64,000 bases of DNA from Merdicola sp905200315. GTDB lineage: Bacteria; Bacillota; Clostridia; TANB77; CAG-508. Made by a program: the position numbers and the translations under genes. The stretch covers positions 1 through 64,000 of the forward strand of contig CABPZP010000006.1 of the NCBI GenBank assembly GCA_902461935.1. Direction: 5' to 3'. Each line of letters opens with the position of its first letter. The stretch's first letter is position 1. A model generated the notes under the pieces. That model had not been told where the DNA came from, did not search any database, and saw only the letters and a list, made by a program, of their open reading frames with translations. Below are positions 27,005 to 35,542 of the stretch, in pieces.

Positions 27005-27466
27005 ATGAATAAATATATGAAAATGTCAAAGGAAGAAGCATACAATGGATATACATCAAATGAAGGAGGACCATTTGGGGCAGTTATAACAGATAAAGAG
27101 GGAAATATAATATCTCAAGGACACAATATGGTTCTAAAAAACAATGACCCAACAGCTCATGCAGAAGTTACTGCAATAAGAAAAGCTTGTGAAAAATTAG
27201 GAACGTATGACATATCCAATTACATATTATATACGTCATGCGAACCATGTCCAATGTGCTTATCTGCAATAATTTGGGCTAACATAAAAGAAGTTTACTA
27301 TGCATGTACAAAAAAAGATGCAGGAGAAATAGGTTTTAGAGATGATATTATTTATGACTACTTGGAAGGAAAAAATAAAGATTTAATTAATTTAAAACAA
27401 ATTGATAGAGATGAATGTATTGAACTATTTGAAGAATATAAAAAACAGAATAAAACAATTTATTAA
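27005..27466 (+). CDS. guaD: Guanine deaminase (CDA-fold)
   Basis: This enzyme deaminates guanine to xanthine using a zinc-bound water. The 153-residue protein matches the small cytidine-deaminase-fold GuaD of Bacillus type: GGPFGAVITD, HNMVLKNNDPTAHAEVTAIR (zinc ligand H52, catalytic E54), TSCEPCPMC (C82, C85) and the GuaD-like EVYYACTKKDAGEIGFRDD. RBS AGAAAGGA. Another CDA-family specificity is possible but less likely. Confidence 0.85.
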   Translation: MNKYMKMSKEEAYNGYTSNEGGPFGAVITDKEGNIISQGHNMVLKNNDPTAHAEVTAIRKACEKLGTYDISNYILYTSCEPCPMCLSAIIWANIKEVYYACTKKDAGEIGFRDDIIYDYLEGKNKDLINLKQIDRDECIELFEEYKKQNKTIY

Positions 27467-27579
27467 TTAATATAGATTGGTATGTTAATTTAGCAAAAGA
27501 TATTATTTTTGAAGAAGATATAAATAAAGAATTAAACAAATTAAAACAAATACAACATGAACATGAAAAAGAAATATAA
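27466..27579 (+). pseudogene. Short gene remnant without start codon
   Basis: An open frame directly after guaD reads INIDWYVNLAKDIIFEED and continues with a basic, glutamine-rich end to TAA at 27577-27579. It has no start codon or RBS of its own. It looks like the 3' end of a lost gene. No family is recognised. Confidence 0.4.
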
Positions 27580-27580
27580 G

Positions 27581-27615
27581 AAAAAAGAGATTGAATTAAT
27601 TCAATCTCTTTTTTT
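27581..27615 (+). terminator. Bidirectional intrinsic terminator
   Basis: AAAAGAGATTGAA and TTCAATCTCTTTT form a perfect stem with a 4-nt loop and T7 on one side, A6 on the other. It serves guaD and the convergent kinase-CYTH gene. Confidence 0.9.
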
Positions 27616-27636
27616 GAACTTTGAAATAATTTTATT

Positions 27637-28707
27637 TTAGTGTGCTAGATTTCTATTTTTGAAATTCGGTATATCAGTTACATCTTGGATAACATCAATC
27701 CAATGTGGAATAAAAACAGACTTATTTTCGTATGTTAAATCTATTTCTAGAATAGCCTTATCTTTCCAATCGGAATAGATGTCAAGATAAAAGTATTGAT
27801 TTTTAGATAAAAAATAATATCTTGTTTTTCGAATACTTTTCTCGCCATTCATCAATAAAGAAATATATTCTTGGTGAGATATTTTTCTTTCATTTTTTGA
27901 TATCCTTGAGTTTGACAGTTCCTTTTTTTCTGTATAGTAAAAAGTATAATTGCCATCAGAACCTATTTGACGAATACGTCTTTCAACACGTTCATCTTTA
28001 GAATGAAGATAAGTTTGCAAAATTTCAACTTTATGCAAACCACGTATTGAAGAGAAAACTTTTTCTGTAGGTTTTTTAATAAGAAACTTCTTCTGCACGT
28101 GTGTAGCAATTGGTAATCCAATTATTGAATAGACTTCGTTTAGTAATCTATCAATTTTATTTTTAAAATCGGTAGAATTATCAATCACTCTAAAATTAGG
28201 ATGACCAATCCAAGCGGATTGAGTTTTGTCATCTAATTCGATAGCTTGCTCAGGAGTTTCTTTTCTAGCTGTATTGTTAGCTAAAGTATAAAACTCTTCA
28301 GCACCTTTGGCAGCAGTAACTAAATGAAAAACACCATCATAGGAATTTAATATTTCATTTTCAGTTGTATTTCGCTGACGTAATATTTCATTAAAAGCGT
28401 CTTGCGAAACATAAGCTTTACAGTCTAAGAGCCCCCTATCAAAAAGAATAACAACATCCTTTTTAAAGGAAAATGCAGCTGTACATGCAGTATCCTCCTT
28501 ATTAATAGACAGGTCTATTAATAGAGATTGAAATGTTTCTGAATTTAATTCCCAAGGAGTTATGCCTGAGTTAATAAGTTCCGTTGCAGTTTCTGAAACA
28601 ACAATAACTTTAAAGCCTTTTTGCGTTAAAGACTGTTCAAGAATACTTAAACATGTTGTTTTACCTGCACATGGTCCACCTGTAATTACAAATCTCCATA
28701 TCCGCAT
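27637..28707 (-). CDS. P-loop kinase/ATPase fused to a CYTH (triphosphate tunnel) domain
   Basis: The 356-residue protein has two parts. Residues 1-190 form an AAA_28/NadR-like kinase domain with Walker A GGPCAGKTT (K16) and a Walker B-like VVILFDRGLLD. Residues about 205-350 resemble a CYTH/triphosphate tunnel domain: KKFLIKKPT, RVERRIRQ, YTFYYTEKKE, RKISHQEYISLL, KTRYYF, FYLDIYSDW and ILEIDL. The usual opening ExExK is altered to KKFLIK, so some tunnel residues differ. CYTH enzymes act on triphosphates or polyphosphate; coupled chemistry is inferred, not known. It is a single gene on the minus strand. Confidence 0.82.
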   Translation of the reverse strand: MRIWRFVITGGPCAGKTTCLSILEQSLTQKGFKVIVVSETATELINSGITPWELNSETFQSLLIDLSINKEDTACTAAFSFKKDVVILFDRGLLDCKAYVSQDAFNEILRQRNTTENEILNSYDGVFHLVTAAKGAEEFYTLANNTARKETPEQAIELDDKTQSAWIGHPNFRVIDNSTDFKNKIDRLLNEVYSIIGLPIATHVQKKFLIKKPTEKVFSSIRGLHKVEILQTYLHSKDERVERRIRQIGSDGNYTFYYTEKKELSNSRISKNERKISHQEYISLLMNGEKSIRKTRYYFLSKNQYFYLDIYSDWKDKAILEIDLTYENKSVFIPHWIDVIQDVTDIPNFKNRNLAH

Positions 28708-28933
28708 AAAATTTTACCTTCCTTTCTAAAATATTTCAAAGTGCAACATTGATATCTAAAATATAAGATACCATTTTAATATAAAACTAAAGAAATAATA
28801 TCATTGTATGCTCGGTAAGTCAAGAAAATAACAATATCTTAAATAAAAATATCATTTAATAAAGTGGTAAAGAGATAAATAACATAGATAAAAAATATAA
28901 ACATTTATGTAATAATCAGATATATTTCTATAA

Positions 28934-28962
28934 TTGAAATATTATGTAAAATATGGTAAAAT
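28934..28962 (+). promoter_or_regulatory. Predicted promoter in the 28708-29048 intergenic region
   Basis: TTGAAA (28934-28939), 17-nt spacer TATTATGTAAAATATGG, TAAAAT (28957-28962). The spacer is identical to that of the promoter at 30238. The downstream leader contains TTGAT...ATCAA and AGC...GCT pairings around 29000-29026. I see no gene in the rest of this 340-nt gap. Confidence 0.7.
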
Positions 28963-29048
28963 AAAGATGCAGGAATTTTTAATTAAACCAACACTTTGAT
29001 AGCGATATTATTGCTACGGGCATCAATAGAATATAGGAGGATACAACT

Positions 29049-30056
29049 ATGGCAAAAACAAACAAAAACAACAAGAAAAAAAGCGGAGGTAACAAACTTA
29101 TGAAAAAGAAAATTTTTGGAGTTATTGGAATTATAGCAATAGTTCTAATAATTGGAGTAGGAATTAAGTACTATAATGAGAAACAGTATGCTTTCTGGGA
29201 GAAAAATGAGCTTCGGATTACAACAGACTTTGATGTTATAACTGATGATGAAAAGGCAGCTACAGCACTTAATCAGGAAATAAAAAATGAAAAAGAAGCA
29301 GATAAAGAAGTGCTTAAAAAGCTTGAAGAATTAAAAGCTGGAATGAATCAATTCTTTGCTAACAAATACAAGGTAGATATGTCAAAAAAACTTGATAAAC
29401 TTAAAAAAGTTTATATATATTCAAGTGATGATTACAACGGGCAAACTTTGTATGGGTATGTTGATAATAAAGAAAATAAGGTTCATTTAAACGAAATTTC
29501 TTTACAAGATGAAGTATTGCTACAATCTGTATTTACACATGAAGTTATGCATTACTTAGGCATAGCACCGGTAAAAAATAGTGAAGATGGAATGTATTTT
29601 ATTGAAGGATTAGCAGACATGTTAGCAGATGAATGTCTATCATTTCAAAATAAAGAATTTCAAAATTCACCATATTATGAAGTAGCAATGAACCTGTGGA
29701 AGCAAATTAAAGTTGTGGATACTAACATTATAAAAGAGGCTTTAACAAAAGAGAACTATGACATTATGTCGAAGTTTGATGAGAGATTAAAAAATATTAA
29801 GCCTACTTTTAAAAATGTTAAGAGTATTTCAGATACTCTTGAAAATAGTGTAAAAACTGCAACTCAATATGTGAATAGCAGCATTAGAAATAAAGAAATC
29901 TTGACTATACAGGCTCAAGATATAGTAATAAGCTATATAAAAACTTTTAAGCCAAGCAGAAAGCAAATTAATGCCATAAGAAAGCATTATGTATTAGATA
30001 ACTATGAGAATATTGAAATCAAGAAAATTGGAGATAAATATTTAGTAAAGTTATAG
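29049..30056 (+). CDS. Membrane-anchored HExxH metallopeptidase-like protein
   Basis: This 335-residue protein has a basic asparagine/lysine-rich start, one membrane segment (about residues 22-40) and an outer domain with a zinc-protease signature. H164-E-V-M-H168 is followed 18 residues on by FIEGLADM (E186), as in gluzincins. The rest is Lys- and Glu-rich with no recognised family. Two in-frame starts each have a good RBS: ATG 29049 after ATAGGAGG, and ATG 29100 after GCGGAGGT. Two forms differing by 17 residues are therefore possible. The protease role is inferred from the motif only. Confidence 0.7.
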   Translation: MAKTNKNNKKKSGGNKLMKKKIFGVIGIIAIVLIIGVGIKYYNEKQYAFWEKNELRITTDFDVITDDEKAATALNQEIKNEKEADKEVLKKLEELKAGMNQFFANKYKVDMSKKLDKLKKVYIYSSDDYNGQTLYGYVDNKENKVHLNEISLQDEVLLQSVFTHEVMHYLGIAPVKNSEDGMYFIEGLADMLADECLSFQNKEFQNSPYYEVAMNLWKQIKVVDTNIIKEALTKENYDIMSKFDERLKNIKPTFKNVKSISDTLENSVKTATQYVNSSIRNKEILTIQAQDIVISYIKTFKPSRKQINAIRKHYVLDNYENIEIKKIGDKYLVKL

Positions 30057-30080
30057 TAACTAATTCCTGCATCATAAGTT

Positions 30081-30120
30081 TAATAACCTGGCTTGAAATT
30101 TGAGCTAGGTTATTTTTATT
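30081..30120 (+). terminator. Intrinsic terminator
   Basis: AATAACCTGGCT pairs with AGCTAGGTTATT (one G-U), then TTTATT. Confidence 0.8.
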
Positions 30121-30237
30121 ACATAAAATTCCTATTCATATGTAGGAGTGAAATTTGAAAAAATAAAATAAGTATAAAATTAAACAGAAATAAATTAAAT
30201 GCAATAGTAGATGATTAATAAATAAAAGTATATAAAT

Positions 30238-30266
30238 TTGCAATATTATGTAAAATATGGTACTAT
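30238..30266 (+). promoter_or_regulatory. Predicted promoter with TTATGTAAAATATGG spacer
   Basis: TTGCAA (30238-30243), the 17-nt spacer TATTATGTAAAATATGG, TACTAT (30261-30266). The spacer matches 28940-28956 base for base. Confidence 0.65.
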
Positions 30267-30311
30267 GAATATAGTTAGGCAATGTCCTTTTATATAAATT
30301 TATTTCCGAAT

Positions 30312-30327
30312 AACACTAATTAGTGTT
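30312..30327 (+). promoter_or_regulatory. Perfect 16-bp palindrome (operator candidate)
   Basis: AACACTAATTAGTGTT is a perfect inverted repeat in the leader between the promoter at 30238 and the start at 30367. It could bind a dimeric regulator or form a small hairpin. The rest of 30057-30366 holds a terminator, a decayed GTAGGAG sequence at 30140, and this promoter region. Confidence 0.45.
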
Positions 30328-30366
30328 GACATATATAAATATTAACATTTGAGGAGGAAAAAAGAT

Positions 30367-30744
30367 ATGATAATTTTATTTTACAACTTTATGGCAGAGG
30401 AATTTTTACCACGGTTAGGTAGCTATTCAATAGCAACTATTAATGCTCTTATGCCAGCCATTATTATACTCGTAGGTATGGTAATGTTATTAGGAGCGGT
30501 TGGAATTAAGGTTAGTAATAATCTTGGTTCAACAATCGTTAAAGGAGTTTTTGGAGCAGTAGGAATTTTAGTCCATTTTATTTGGAAAGGAATGGTAGCT
30601 TTGTTCTTATGGGTAGTAGGTATTATACCAATTATATATAAGAAAAGCCAAAGAGTATTTTTAAATAGCATAGGACTAAATCATAATATAAGTAGCATAC
30701 TAGCATTTTTGGTAGTTGCTCTATTTGTAATTGTAATTATCTAA
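30367..30744 (+). CDS. Small hydrophobic membrane protein
   Basis: No family is recognised. The 125-residue product has four likely membrane segments (about 20-45, 55-70, 75-92 and 105-125) and few charged residues. The ATG at 30367 is chosen for GAGGAGG at 30351-30357; the longer frame begins at an unsupported TTG. It is a single-gene unit between a promoter at 30238 and a terminator at 30749. Confidence 0.65.
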   Translation: MIILFYNFMAEEFLPRLGSYSIATINALMPAIIILVGMVMLLGAVGIKVSNNLGSTIVKGVFGAVGILVHFIWKGMVALFLWVVGIIPIIYKKSQRVFLNSIGLNHNISSILAFLVVALFVIVII

Positions 30745-30748
30745 AAAC

Positions 30749-30780
30749 AGGGAACAGCATTGCTGTTCCTTTGTTTTGTT
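30749..30780 (+). terminator. Intrinsic terminator
   Basis: GGAACAGC (30751-30758) pairs with GCTGTTCC (30762-30769), followed by TTTGTTTTGTT. Confidence 0.8.
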
Positions 30781-30846
30781 GTTATAGGAAATTTCTGTTT
30801 TAGTAGTATGGGAGTCCTTAAGTTTTATAAAATTAAGAGGTAAATG

Positions 30847-30875
30847 TTGCTATTTTATGTAAATTATGTTACAAT
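30847..30875 (+). promoter_or_regulatory. Predicted promoter with TTATGTAAA spacer
   Basis: TTGCTA (30847-30852), 17-nt spacer TTTTATGTAAATTATGT, TACAAT (30870-30875), 36 nt upstream of the coiled-coil gene. Confidence 0.65.
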
Positions 30876-30911
30876 GTTAATGTAGGAAATAAAAGTAAAG
30901 TAGGTGGTTAA

Positions 30912-31532
30912 ATGTCAAGATTTTTTAGAGAATTTAGAGAGAATCCAGAAAGAAATATTGAAAACATTGAAAGAGTAAATGATGATAAAAATACACAAAC
31001 AAAAAATATTCCAAATAAGTCTGGAAAAGATGATATTGATGAAAAATTATTAATTATGTCACAATTTTCAAATGGTTCAAAAAAATCGATATTTGGAGAG
31101 GTTAAGAAAGAAAAAAGTTTCAAAGAAGAAATAAAAGTTGAGGTTGATACTAAAGATACTCCATTAACAATGGCATATAGAAAATTGGACTTAGCTAGAA
31201 AAAGTGGAGACAGAATTAGTATTATAAATGCAGAAGATGAAATTTTGGATTTACAGTATAAAGAAGTAGAACAAGAAAATAATAAAAAAATTCATGAATT
31301 TAAGCAAATGCAAAGTGAATTAAAGAAAAATGGCGATGTAGAAGGTTTGAAACAATTTAAAAGTAAAAGAAAAGCTTTTATGTATCAAATGAAATTAGAT
31401 GAATTAAACTATCAAAAACAAAAATTACAAAATATTCAAAGAGTAAATCCAAGCAAAGAAAACTATCAGAAAATACTTGATATAAATAAAGAATTAAGTG
31501 ATTTAGAGTCAGAAATTCAAAATGGAAGATAA
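30912..31532 (+). CDS. Unrecognised coiled-coil protein
   Basis: This is a 206-residue, highly charged, soluble protein with no membrane segment. Residues about 85-205 are almost continuous helix-forming sequence rich in Lys, Glu, Gln and Leu (for example EEILDLQYKEVEQENNKK is helix-like), suggesting coiled coil. RBS AGGTGG. It has its own promoter and a strong terminator. No function is assigned. Confidence 0.65.
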   Translation: MSRFFREFRENPERNIENIERVNDDKNTQTKNIPNKSGKDDIDEKLLIMSQFSNGSKKSIFGEVKKEKSFKEEIKVEVDTKDTPLTMAYRKLDLARKSGDRISIINAEDEILDLQYKEVEQENNKKIHEFKQMQSELKKNGDVEGLKQFKSKRKAFMYQMKLDELNYQKQKLQNIQRVNPSKENYQKILDINKELSDLESEIQNGR

Positions 31533-31537
31533 CATAT

Positions 31538-31575
31538 AAGCTTCAACTAATTATAGTTGAAGCTTTAATTTTATA
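31538..31575 (+). terminator. Intrinsic terminator
   Basis: AAGCTTCAACTA and TAGTTGAAGCTT form a perfect 12-bp stem with a 4-nt loop, then TAATTTT. Confidence 0.85.
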
Positions 31576-31636
31576 TTATGGGAAAATTTTGTTCTTCATT
31601 TGATACGATTATATTATAAAAATTAATGTCAAACGC

Positions 31637-31664
31637 TGTAGGGGTCGACGCCTCTGTCGACCCG
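31637..31664 (+). repeat. GTAGGGG-type stem-loop repeat, copy 6
   Basis: TGTAGGGGTCGACGCCTCTG then TCGACCCG. The stem GGGTCGA/TCGACCC is perfectly complementary. The flank ATTAATGTCAAACGC matches copies 2 and 8. It lies in the 31533-31929 gap, which otherwise holds a terminator, the decayed copy at 31742 and a possible -10 at 31851. Confidence 0.8.
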
Positions 31665-31741
31665 ATAATAACAAATTATAAATAAATTGTTTTTTATAAT
31701 TTGGTATTGCAATCTTAGATTAAAAAAATGAGTTAAAACGT

Positions 31742-31784
31742 TGTAGAAATCAGCAACCTAAGGCGACCTGTGTGGCGAACTTAC
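31742..31784 (+). repeat. Decayed long-form GTAGGGG repeat
   Basis: TTGTAGAAATCAGCAACCTA, then AGGCGACCTGTGTGGCGAAC. It keeps the frame of the long form at 4021 (GTAG...GACC.GTGTGGCGAA) but its stem is broken. It lies 105 bp from an intact copy. Confidence 0.5.
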
Positions 31785-31929
31785 CTTTTCATTTATTTTA
31801 CAACTTTGTTAAGTTTATGTTACATTTGTAAATTTTAATATTTAGTATGATATAATTCATATGTTCAAAAATGAAAAAAGAATATACAAGATGATGAAAA
31901 TGAACGTATAGACAATTTTGGAGGAAAAA

Positions 31930-33192
31930 ATGGGGTTGTTTAATTTTAATAAAGTAAAAGAATATAGAAATGCAAAAAAAATAGCTAATAAAGTAAATAA
32001 ACTACTATCAGATTCTAAATTTTTAAATGATTTAATAAGTTCAAATGATGCAATTAGTATTTCTTATGAAATTTCTAAAATAATAGAATATTATATATTG
32101 ACAAATGATAATGAGTGCAATTATACATATGAAGAATTTCAAGAGGTATATAATTCAGAAGATACATATAATTTATTTCAAGAATTCGATAAAGAAGCGT
32201 ATAGAAAAAATATGATATTAGCAAATTCCAGTAATGGGTATTCAAAGAAAAATATTTTAAAAAACGGATTTAAAAATATTAACTTTGATGAAAAGCTTAA
32301 AGAAGAATTAGAGTATGTTGAAAATAAATTAGAAAAAAGTAGATATATTGAGAATCAAAGTAAATCTAATAGCCAAGAGGATGAGTACTTATATTTTACA
32401 ACTCCAGGTAGTTTAGTTGTTGAATATAGTATGAAGTTATCACCAGAAAGACTATATTTAGGAATTTTAAAGGGAATAAATCAAACTCCTTACATATTAG
32501 GAGAAGGCAAAATTAATTATTGCAAAAGAATTATTGAAAGAAAAGTTAAAGAAACTCATATAGAAAACGATGAAAAAATAAATATATATATTGAGGATAT
32601 ATTAAATAAAATGTGTTCAAAAAATCCTATTATTAATTTGTTTCCAGAAAAAACAAAAAACAATCAAATTAAAGCTTGGGGAAGTTCAATATCAGATGAG
32701 TATAATCCACAAGATTTAAGCGAATTTATATATGATGAGTTTACTGAAGGGTATGCTGATTTTGAAAATGGTGGTTCGTTTGGAGAAAATAGTGCAAATC
32801 TTGTAACCACAAATACAAATTTAAGAAATAAAGATATTGGAATAATAGATATACCAGATTGGTTTGAATGTTTAGAAATTAAGGCTAGATCTAAAGGATA
32901 TAAAAATGGTGAGATGATAGATGTTAATACTTTTGAAAAAATTGAACGTGAATTATCTAGGAACGATGAAAAGCAACAAGAGATAATTGAAAATAATATA
33001 CAAAGTTTGGAATATTTACCTAAAACGGATAATGATTATAATATAAAAGATTCAAGCAATAATGAAATGTTTAATACTCAAAAAATAGGGAAAGTCACAA
33101 TAAATATATCCACAGAAAATAAAGATAAAATAGAAAATGTTGTTGTAAAAAAAATGAAACAAAAAGAACAAGCAAATGAAGTTGAGAAATAA
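31930..33192 (+). CDS. Unrecognised protein with an IGKxTINI C-terminal tail
   Basis: This 420-residue soluble protein has no membrane segment and no family I can name. Landmarks are FTTPGSLVVEYSMKLSPERL (about 157-176) and GSFGENSANLVTTNTNL with IPDWFECLEIKARSKG in the second half. The last 35-40 residues read FNTQKIGKVTINIST followed by a Lys-rich end. A closely similar tail ends the next, otherwise unrelated protein. The ATG at 31930 follows GGAGGA at 31920. The next gene starts 51 nt downstream, so the two are probably co-transcribed. Confidence 0.7.
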   Translation: MGLFNFNKVKEYRNAKKIANKVNKLLSDSKFLNDLISSNDAISISYEISKIIEYYILTNDNECNYTYEEFQEVYNSEDTYNLFQEFDKEAYRKNMILANSSNGYSKKNILKNGFKNINFDEKLKEELEYVENKLEKSRYIENQSKSNSQEDEYLYFTTPGSLVVEYSMKLSPERLYLGILKGINQTPYILGEGKINYCKRIIERKVKETHIENDEKINIYIEDILNKMCSKNPIINLFPEKTKNNQIKAWGSSISDEYNPQDLSEFIYDEFTEGYADFENGGSFGENSANLVTTNTNLRNKDIGIIDIPDWFECLEIKARSKGYKNGEMIDVNTFEKIERELSRNDEKQQEIIENNIQSLEYLPKTDNDYNIKDSSNNEMFNTQKIGKVTINISTENKDKIENVVVKKMKQKEQANEVEK

Positions 33193-33242
33193 AAGAAAGG
33201 TGAGTTTCAGTGAGAAAATGAAATGATAATGGTATAAGGAAA

Positions 33243-34238
33243 ATGAAAAAGAGTGAATTAAAAAAAGAATATTTAGATGGAAAAGCTTTTTGGCATATTA
33301 CAAGTAAGTTGAATATAGATAGCATTGAAAAGAATGGATTAGTGCCGAGAGATGGAAAAAGAAATGGAGTGAATAGAAGCCCAGAAGACCCAGTCCCTAG
33401 AGTATTTTTCAGTCAAGGTATAGAAGGAGTACTAGAACAAGCAAATAATTTGGCCTATCTTATGAATGAGTTTTTGCATAATATAGAAAAAACAAGTAAT
33501 GGAGAGAATGGAAAAGATACCAAAAATAAAATGAATGAATTTTTAAATAAAGGTTTTAACGATGAAGATGAAAAATATGGAAATGGAGGTTTTATCGATA
33601 TTGTAACTTTTATAAAAGAGGACATTTTCCAAAATGGTATAAATGAAAATTTAACAGAAGAAGATATGGATAGAATAACATATGATATTACTAAAACAAT
33701 TTGGGAAAATGATGTATGTTTGAAAGCAAATTTAAGAGATAAAATAGATTATAGCTGGGAAGACCATAATTATAATGCAAAAGGAACTAAAAAAGTACCT
33801 ATGACAAAAAGGAATATGCATGCATTTGAAGGACACATTATTAGCACGGATTTAATAGAAATTATTTCTGATAAAAATGGAGGACCAAGAACAACATGGG
33901 ATGTTTTTAAAGAAATGGCTTTATTTTATAAAAAAGAATATCCAAATAAAGAATATTTACCAGTTGAAGAATGGGAAGTACGCAATGAGGAAGATGGAAA
34001 AACTGAAATTCATCACGAAAAAGATTATTTAAGTATGTTTATAGAAATGGAAAAAAATGAAAGAGAAGAAAATATAGATAAAGATAATGAAGGAAAAAAC
34101 TTTATGACTCAAGAAATTGGTAAATCAACCATTAATATACCAACAACACAAAAAGATATGGTATATGAAAAGGTTATAAGTAAAGTTCACGAAAGAAATC
34201 ATCCAGAAGAAGTTTATGAACATAGAATTGAGGAATAA
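33243..34238 (+). CDS. Possible ADP-ribosyltransferase-like protein with the same C-terminal tail
   Basis: In this 331-residue protein, residues 14-60 read KAFWHITSKLNIDSIEKNGL then VPRDGKRNG and RVFFSQ. This layout recalls the N-terminal strands of ADP-ribosyltransferase-fold proteins such as KptA and DarT (H-I-T, then GL-P). I cannot place the remaining active-site residues, so this is tentative. The last 45 residues (FMTQEIGKSTINIPTT onward) match the tail of the upstream protein. AAGGAAA precedes the ATG. The downstream gene begins 13 nt after its stop. Confidence 0.6.
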   Translation: MKKSELKKEYLDGKAFWHITSKLNIDSIEKNGLVPRDGKRNGVNRSPEDPVPRVFFSQGIEGVLEQANNLAYLMNEFLHNIEKTSNGENGKDTKNKMNEFLNKGFNDEDEKYGNGGFIDIVTFIKEDIFQNGINENLTEEDMDRITYDITKTIWENDVCLKANLRDKIDYSWEDHNYNAKGTKKVPMTKRNMHAFEGHIISTDLIEIISDKNGGPRTTWDVFKEMALFYKKEYPNKEYLPVEEWEVRNEEDGKTEIHHEKDYLSMFIEMEKNEREENIDKDNEGKNFMTQEIGKSTINIPTTQKDMVYEKVISKVHERNHPEEVYEHRIEE

Positions 34239-34251
34239 AAGGAGAAAATGA

Positions 34252-34704
34252 ATGGAAGATAATTATAATAAAGCATTTAGGGAAGTTGTAGAAATATTAA
34301 AGCATGTACCAGAAGAAAGTGTGCAGAAAATTCCGCAAGATATGCGAGATATGTTCGAAGAAGAAATGGACAAGAATTATAAATTTGAAGTTAGAGATAA
34401 TGTGGAATTTGAAGATTTGGAATTACTTGATGAAACAAGAGCTATTTTAGCCAATATTTTTAAAGACTATTGGGCAACACCATATCAAAGAGAACGTATA
34501 CTAGCAAAAGAACAATATGATAGACAAAAAGTAGATGAAGAAAAGCAGAAAAAATACAATTCAAATGATTTATTCAAAAGAAAAAACATTAATGATACAA
34601 AAGAAATTGAAAGCTCAAATAATGAAAATTTACCAGTAATAGTAAAAGAAGAAAAGTTTTATCGTAAACTAATAAATTTTATAAGAAAATTACTTAGAAT
34701 GTAA
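34252..34704 (+). CDS. Small conserved clostridial protein of unknown function
   Basis: This 150-residue soluble acidic protein has a well-defined core: YNKAFREVVEILKHVPEE, KIPQDMRDMFEEEMDKNY and AILANIFKDYWATPYQRERI. I recall this core from many Firmicutes hypothetical proteins, but not a function. A basic C-terminal helix (KFYRKLINFIRKLLRM) could touch the membrane. It is third in the unit with the two tail-sharing genes; RBS AAGGAG. Confidence 0.7.
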   Translation: MEDNYNKAFREVVEILKHVPEESVQKIPQDMRDMFEEEMDKNYKFEVRDNVEFEDLELLDETRAILANIFKDYWATPYQRERILAKEQYDRQKVDEEKQKKYNSNDLFKRKNINDTKEIESSNNENLPVIVKEEKFYRKLINFIRKLLRM

Positions 34705-34707
34705 AAA

Positions 34708-34736
34708 TTAAATTGTATGTAAAATGATGATATAAT
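34708..34736 (+). promoter_or_regulatory. Predicted promoter with TATGTAAAA spacer
   Basis: TTAAAT (34708-34713), 17-nt spacer TGTATGTAAAATGATGA, TATAAT (34731-34736), 38 nt before the membrane-protein ATG at 34775. Confidence 0.6.
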
Positions 34737-34774
34737 AGTAATATCAGTGAAAATTATAATAAGGAGGAGTTTAT

Positions 34775-35524
34775 ATGGAAATAAGAGTAAAAAAGAGCAC
34801 AATAATATGCATAATTATAATTATTATTTTAATTATAGGAATAGGAGTTTTAGCGTATGAGTTAATAAACACAAAACAAAATAATGAAAAGGAAATAGGA
34901 GATTTGCAAAATAGAGTAAATACTTTATCTTCAAATATGCAAAATACTTCAAAAGAAGAGAATACAGTTTCGAATGAGAAACAAGAACTAAATGAAGAAG
35001 GATTAAAAGATATTGAGAACTTTCTTAACAATGAAGAAAATAATGGATTTATACAAGGTAACTATAGTAAAATAGAAGATATTAGCGATTTACAATGGAA
35101 TTGGATTTTAATAAGTGCAAGTCAAAAAATAGGAGATACAAGTAATACAGCAATGCAAGAATATAGTCAATTGAAAAATGGGGAGGTTTTCGATACACCT
35201 GTATATAAATATAAAAGTGATGAACTTATAAATTTTATAAAAGAAAAAACAGAAAAACAATGTACAGTAGATAAATTACAAAGTGTTTTACCAGAAGATA
35301 TAGTTTGGAGTGAAAATGAAGAATATTGCTATTTATCAACTGGTGAAGCAGGATATAATCAAGCAACAGATTTATCTGGATATAAAAAATCAAATAAATA
35401 TGTTATAAACGGAAAATATTATAATCCACAATATAATGAAAATGGAGAAGAAGTTACATCGTTTACAGTTACATTACAAAAAACAGATGATGGATATGTA
35501 TTTGTTTCAAATGAAATGAAATAA
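34775..35524 (+). CDS. Membrane-anchored protein of unknown function
   Basis: This 249-residue protein has one strong membrane segment (about residues 9-29), a short coiled coil (about 35-70) and a globular outer part containing WNWILISASQKIGD, CTVDKLQSVLPEDI, and NGKYYNPQYNENGEE. No family is recognised. Likely orientation is N-in with the domain outside. AAGGAGGAG precedes the start. The small gene at 35543 follows closely and probably shares the transcript. Confidence 0.65.
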   Translation: MEIRVKKSTIICIIIIIILIIGIGVLAYELINTKQNNEKEIGDLQNRVNTLSSNMQNTSKEENTVSNEKQELNEEGLKDIENFLNNEENNGFIQGNYSKIEDISDLQWNWILISASQKIGDTSNTAMQEYSQLKNGEVFDTPVYKYKSDELINFIKEKTEKQCTVDKLQSVLPEDIVWSENEEYCYLSTGEAGYNQATDLSGYKKSNKYVINGKYYNPQYNENGEEVTSFTVTLQKTDDGYVFVSNEMK

Positions 35525-35542
35525 AAAATGGGAGAATATATA

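Noticed and set aside
28963..29048. Riboswitch in the leader of the HExxH gene
   Set aside because: Only short pairings are visible and no known aptamer core could be matched.
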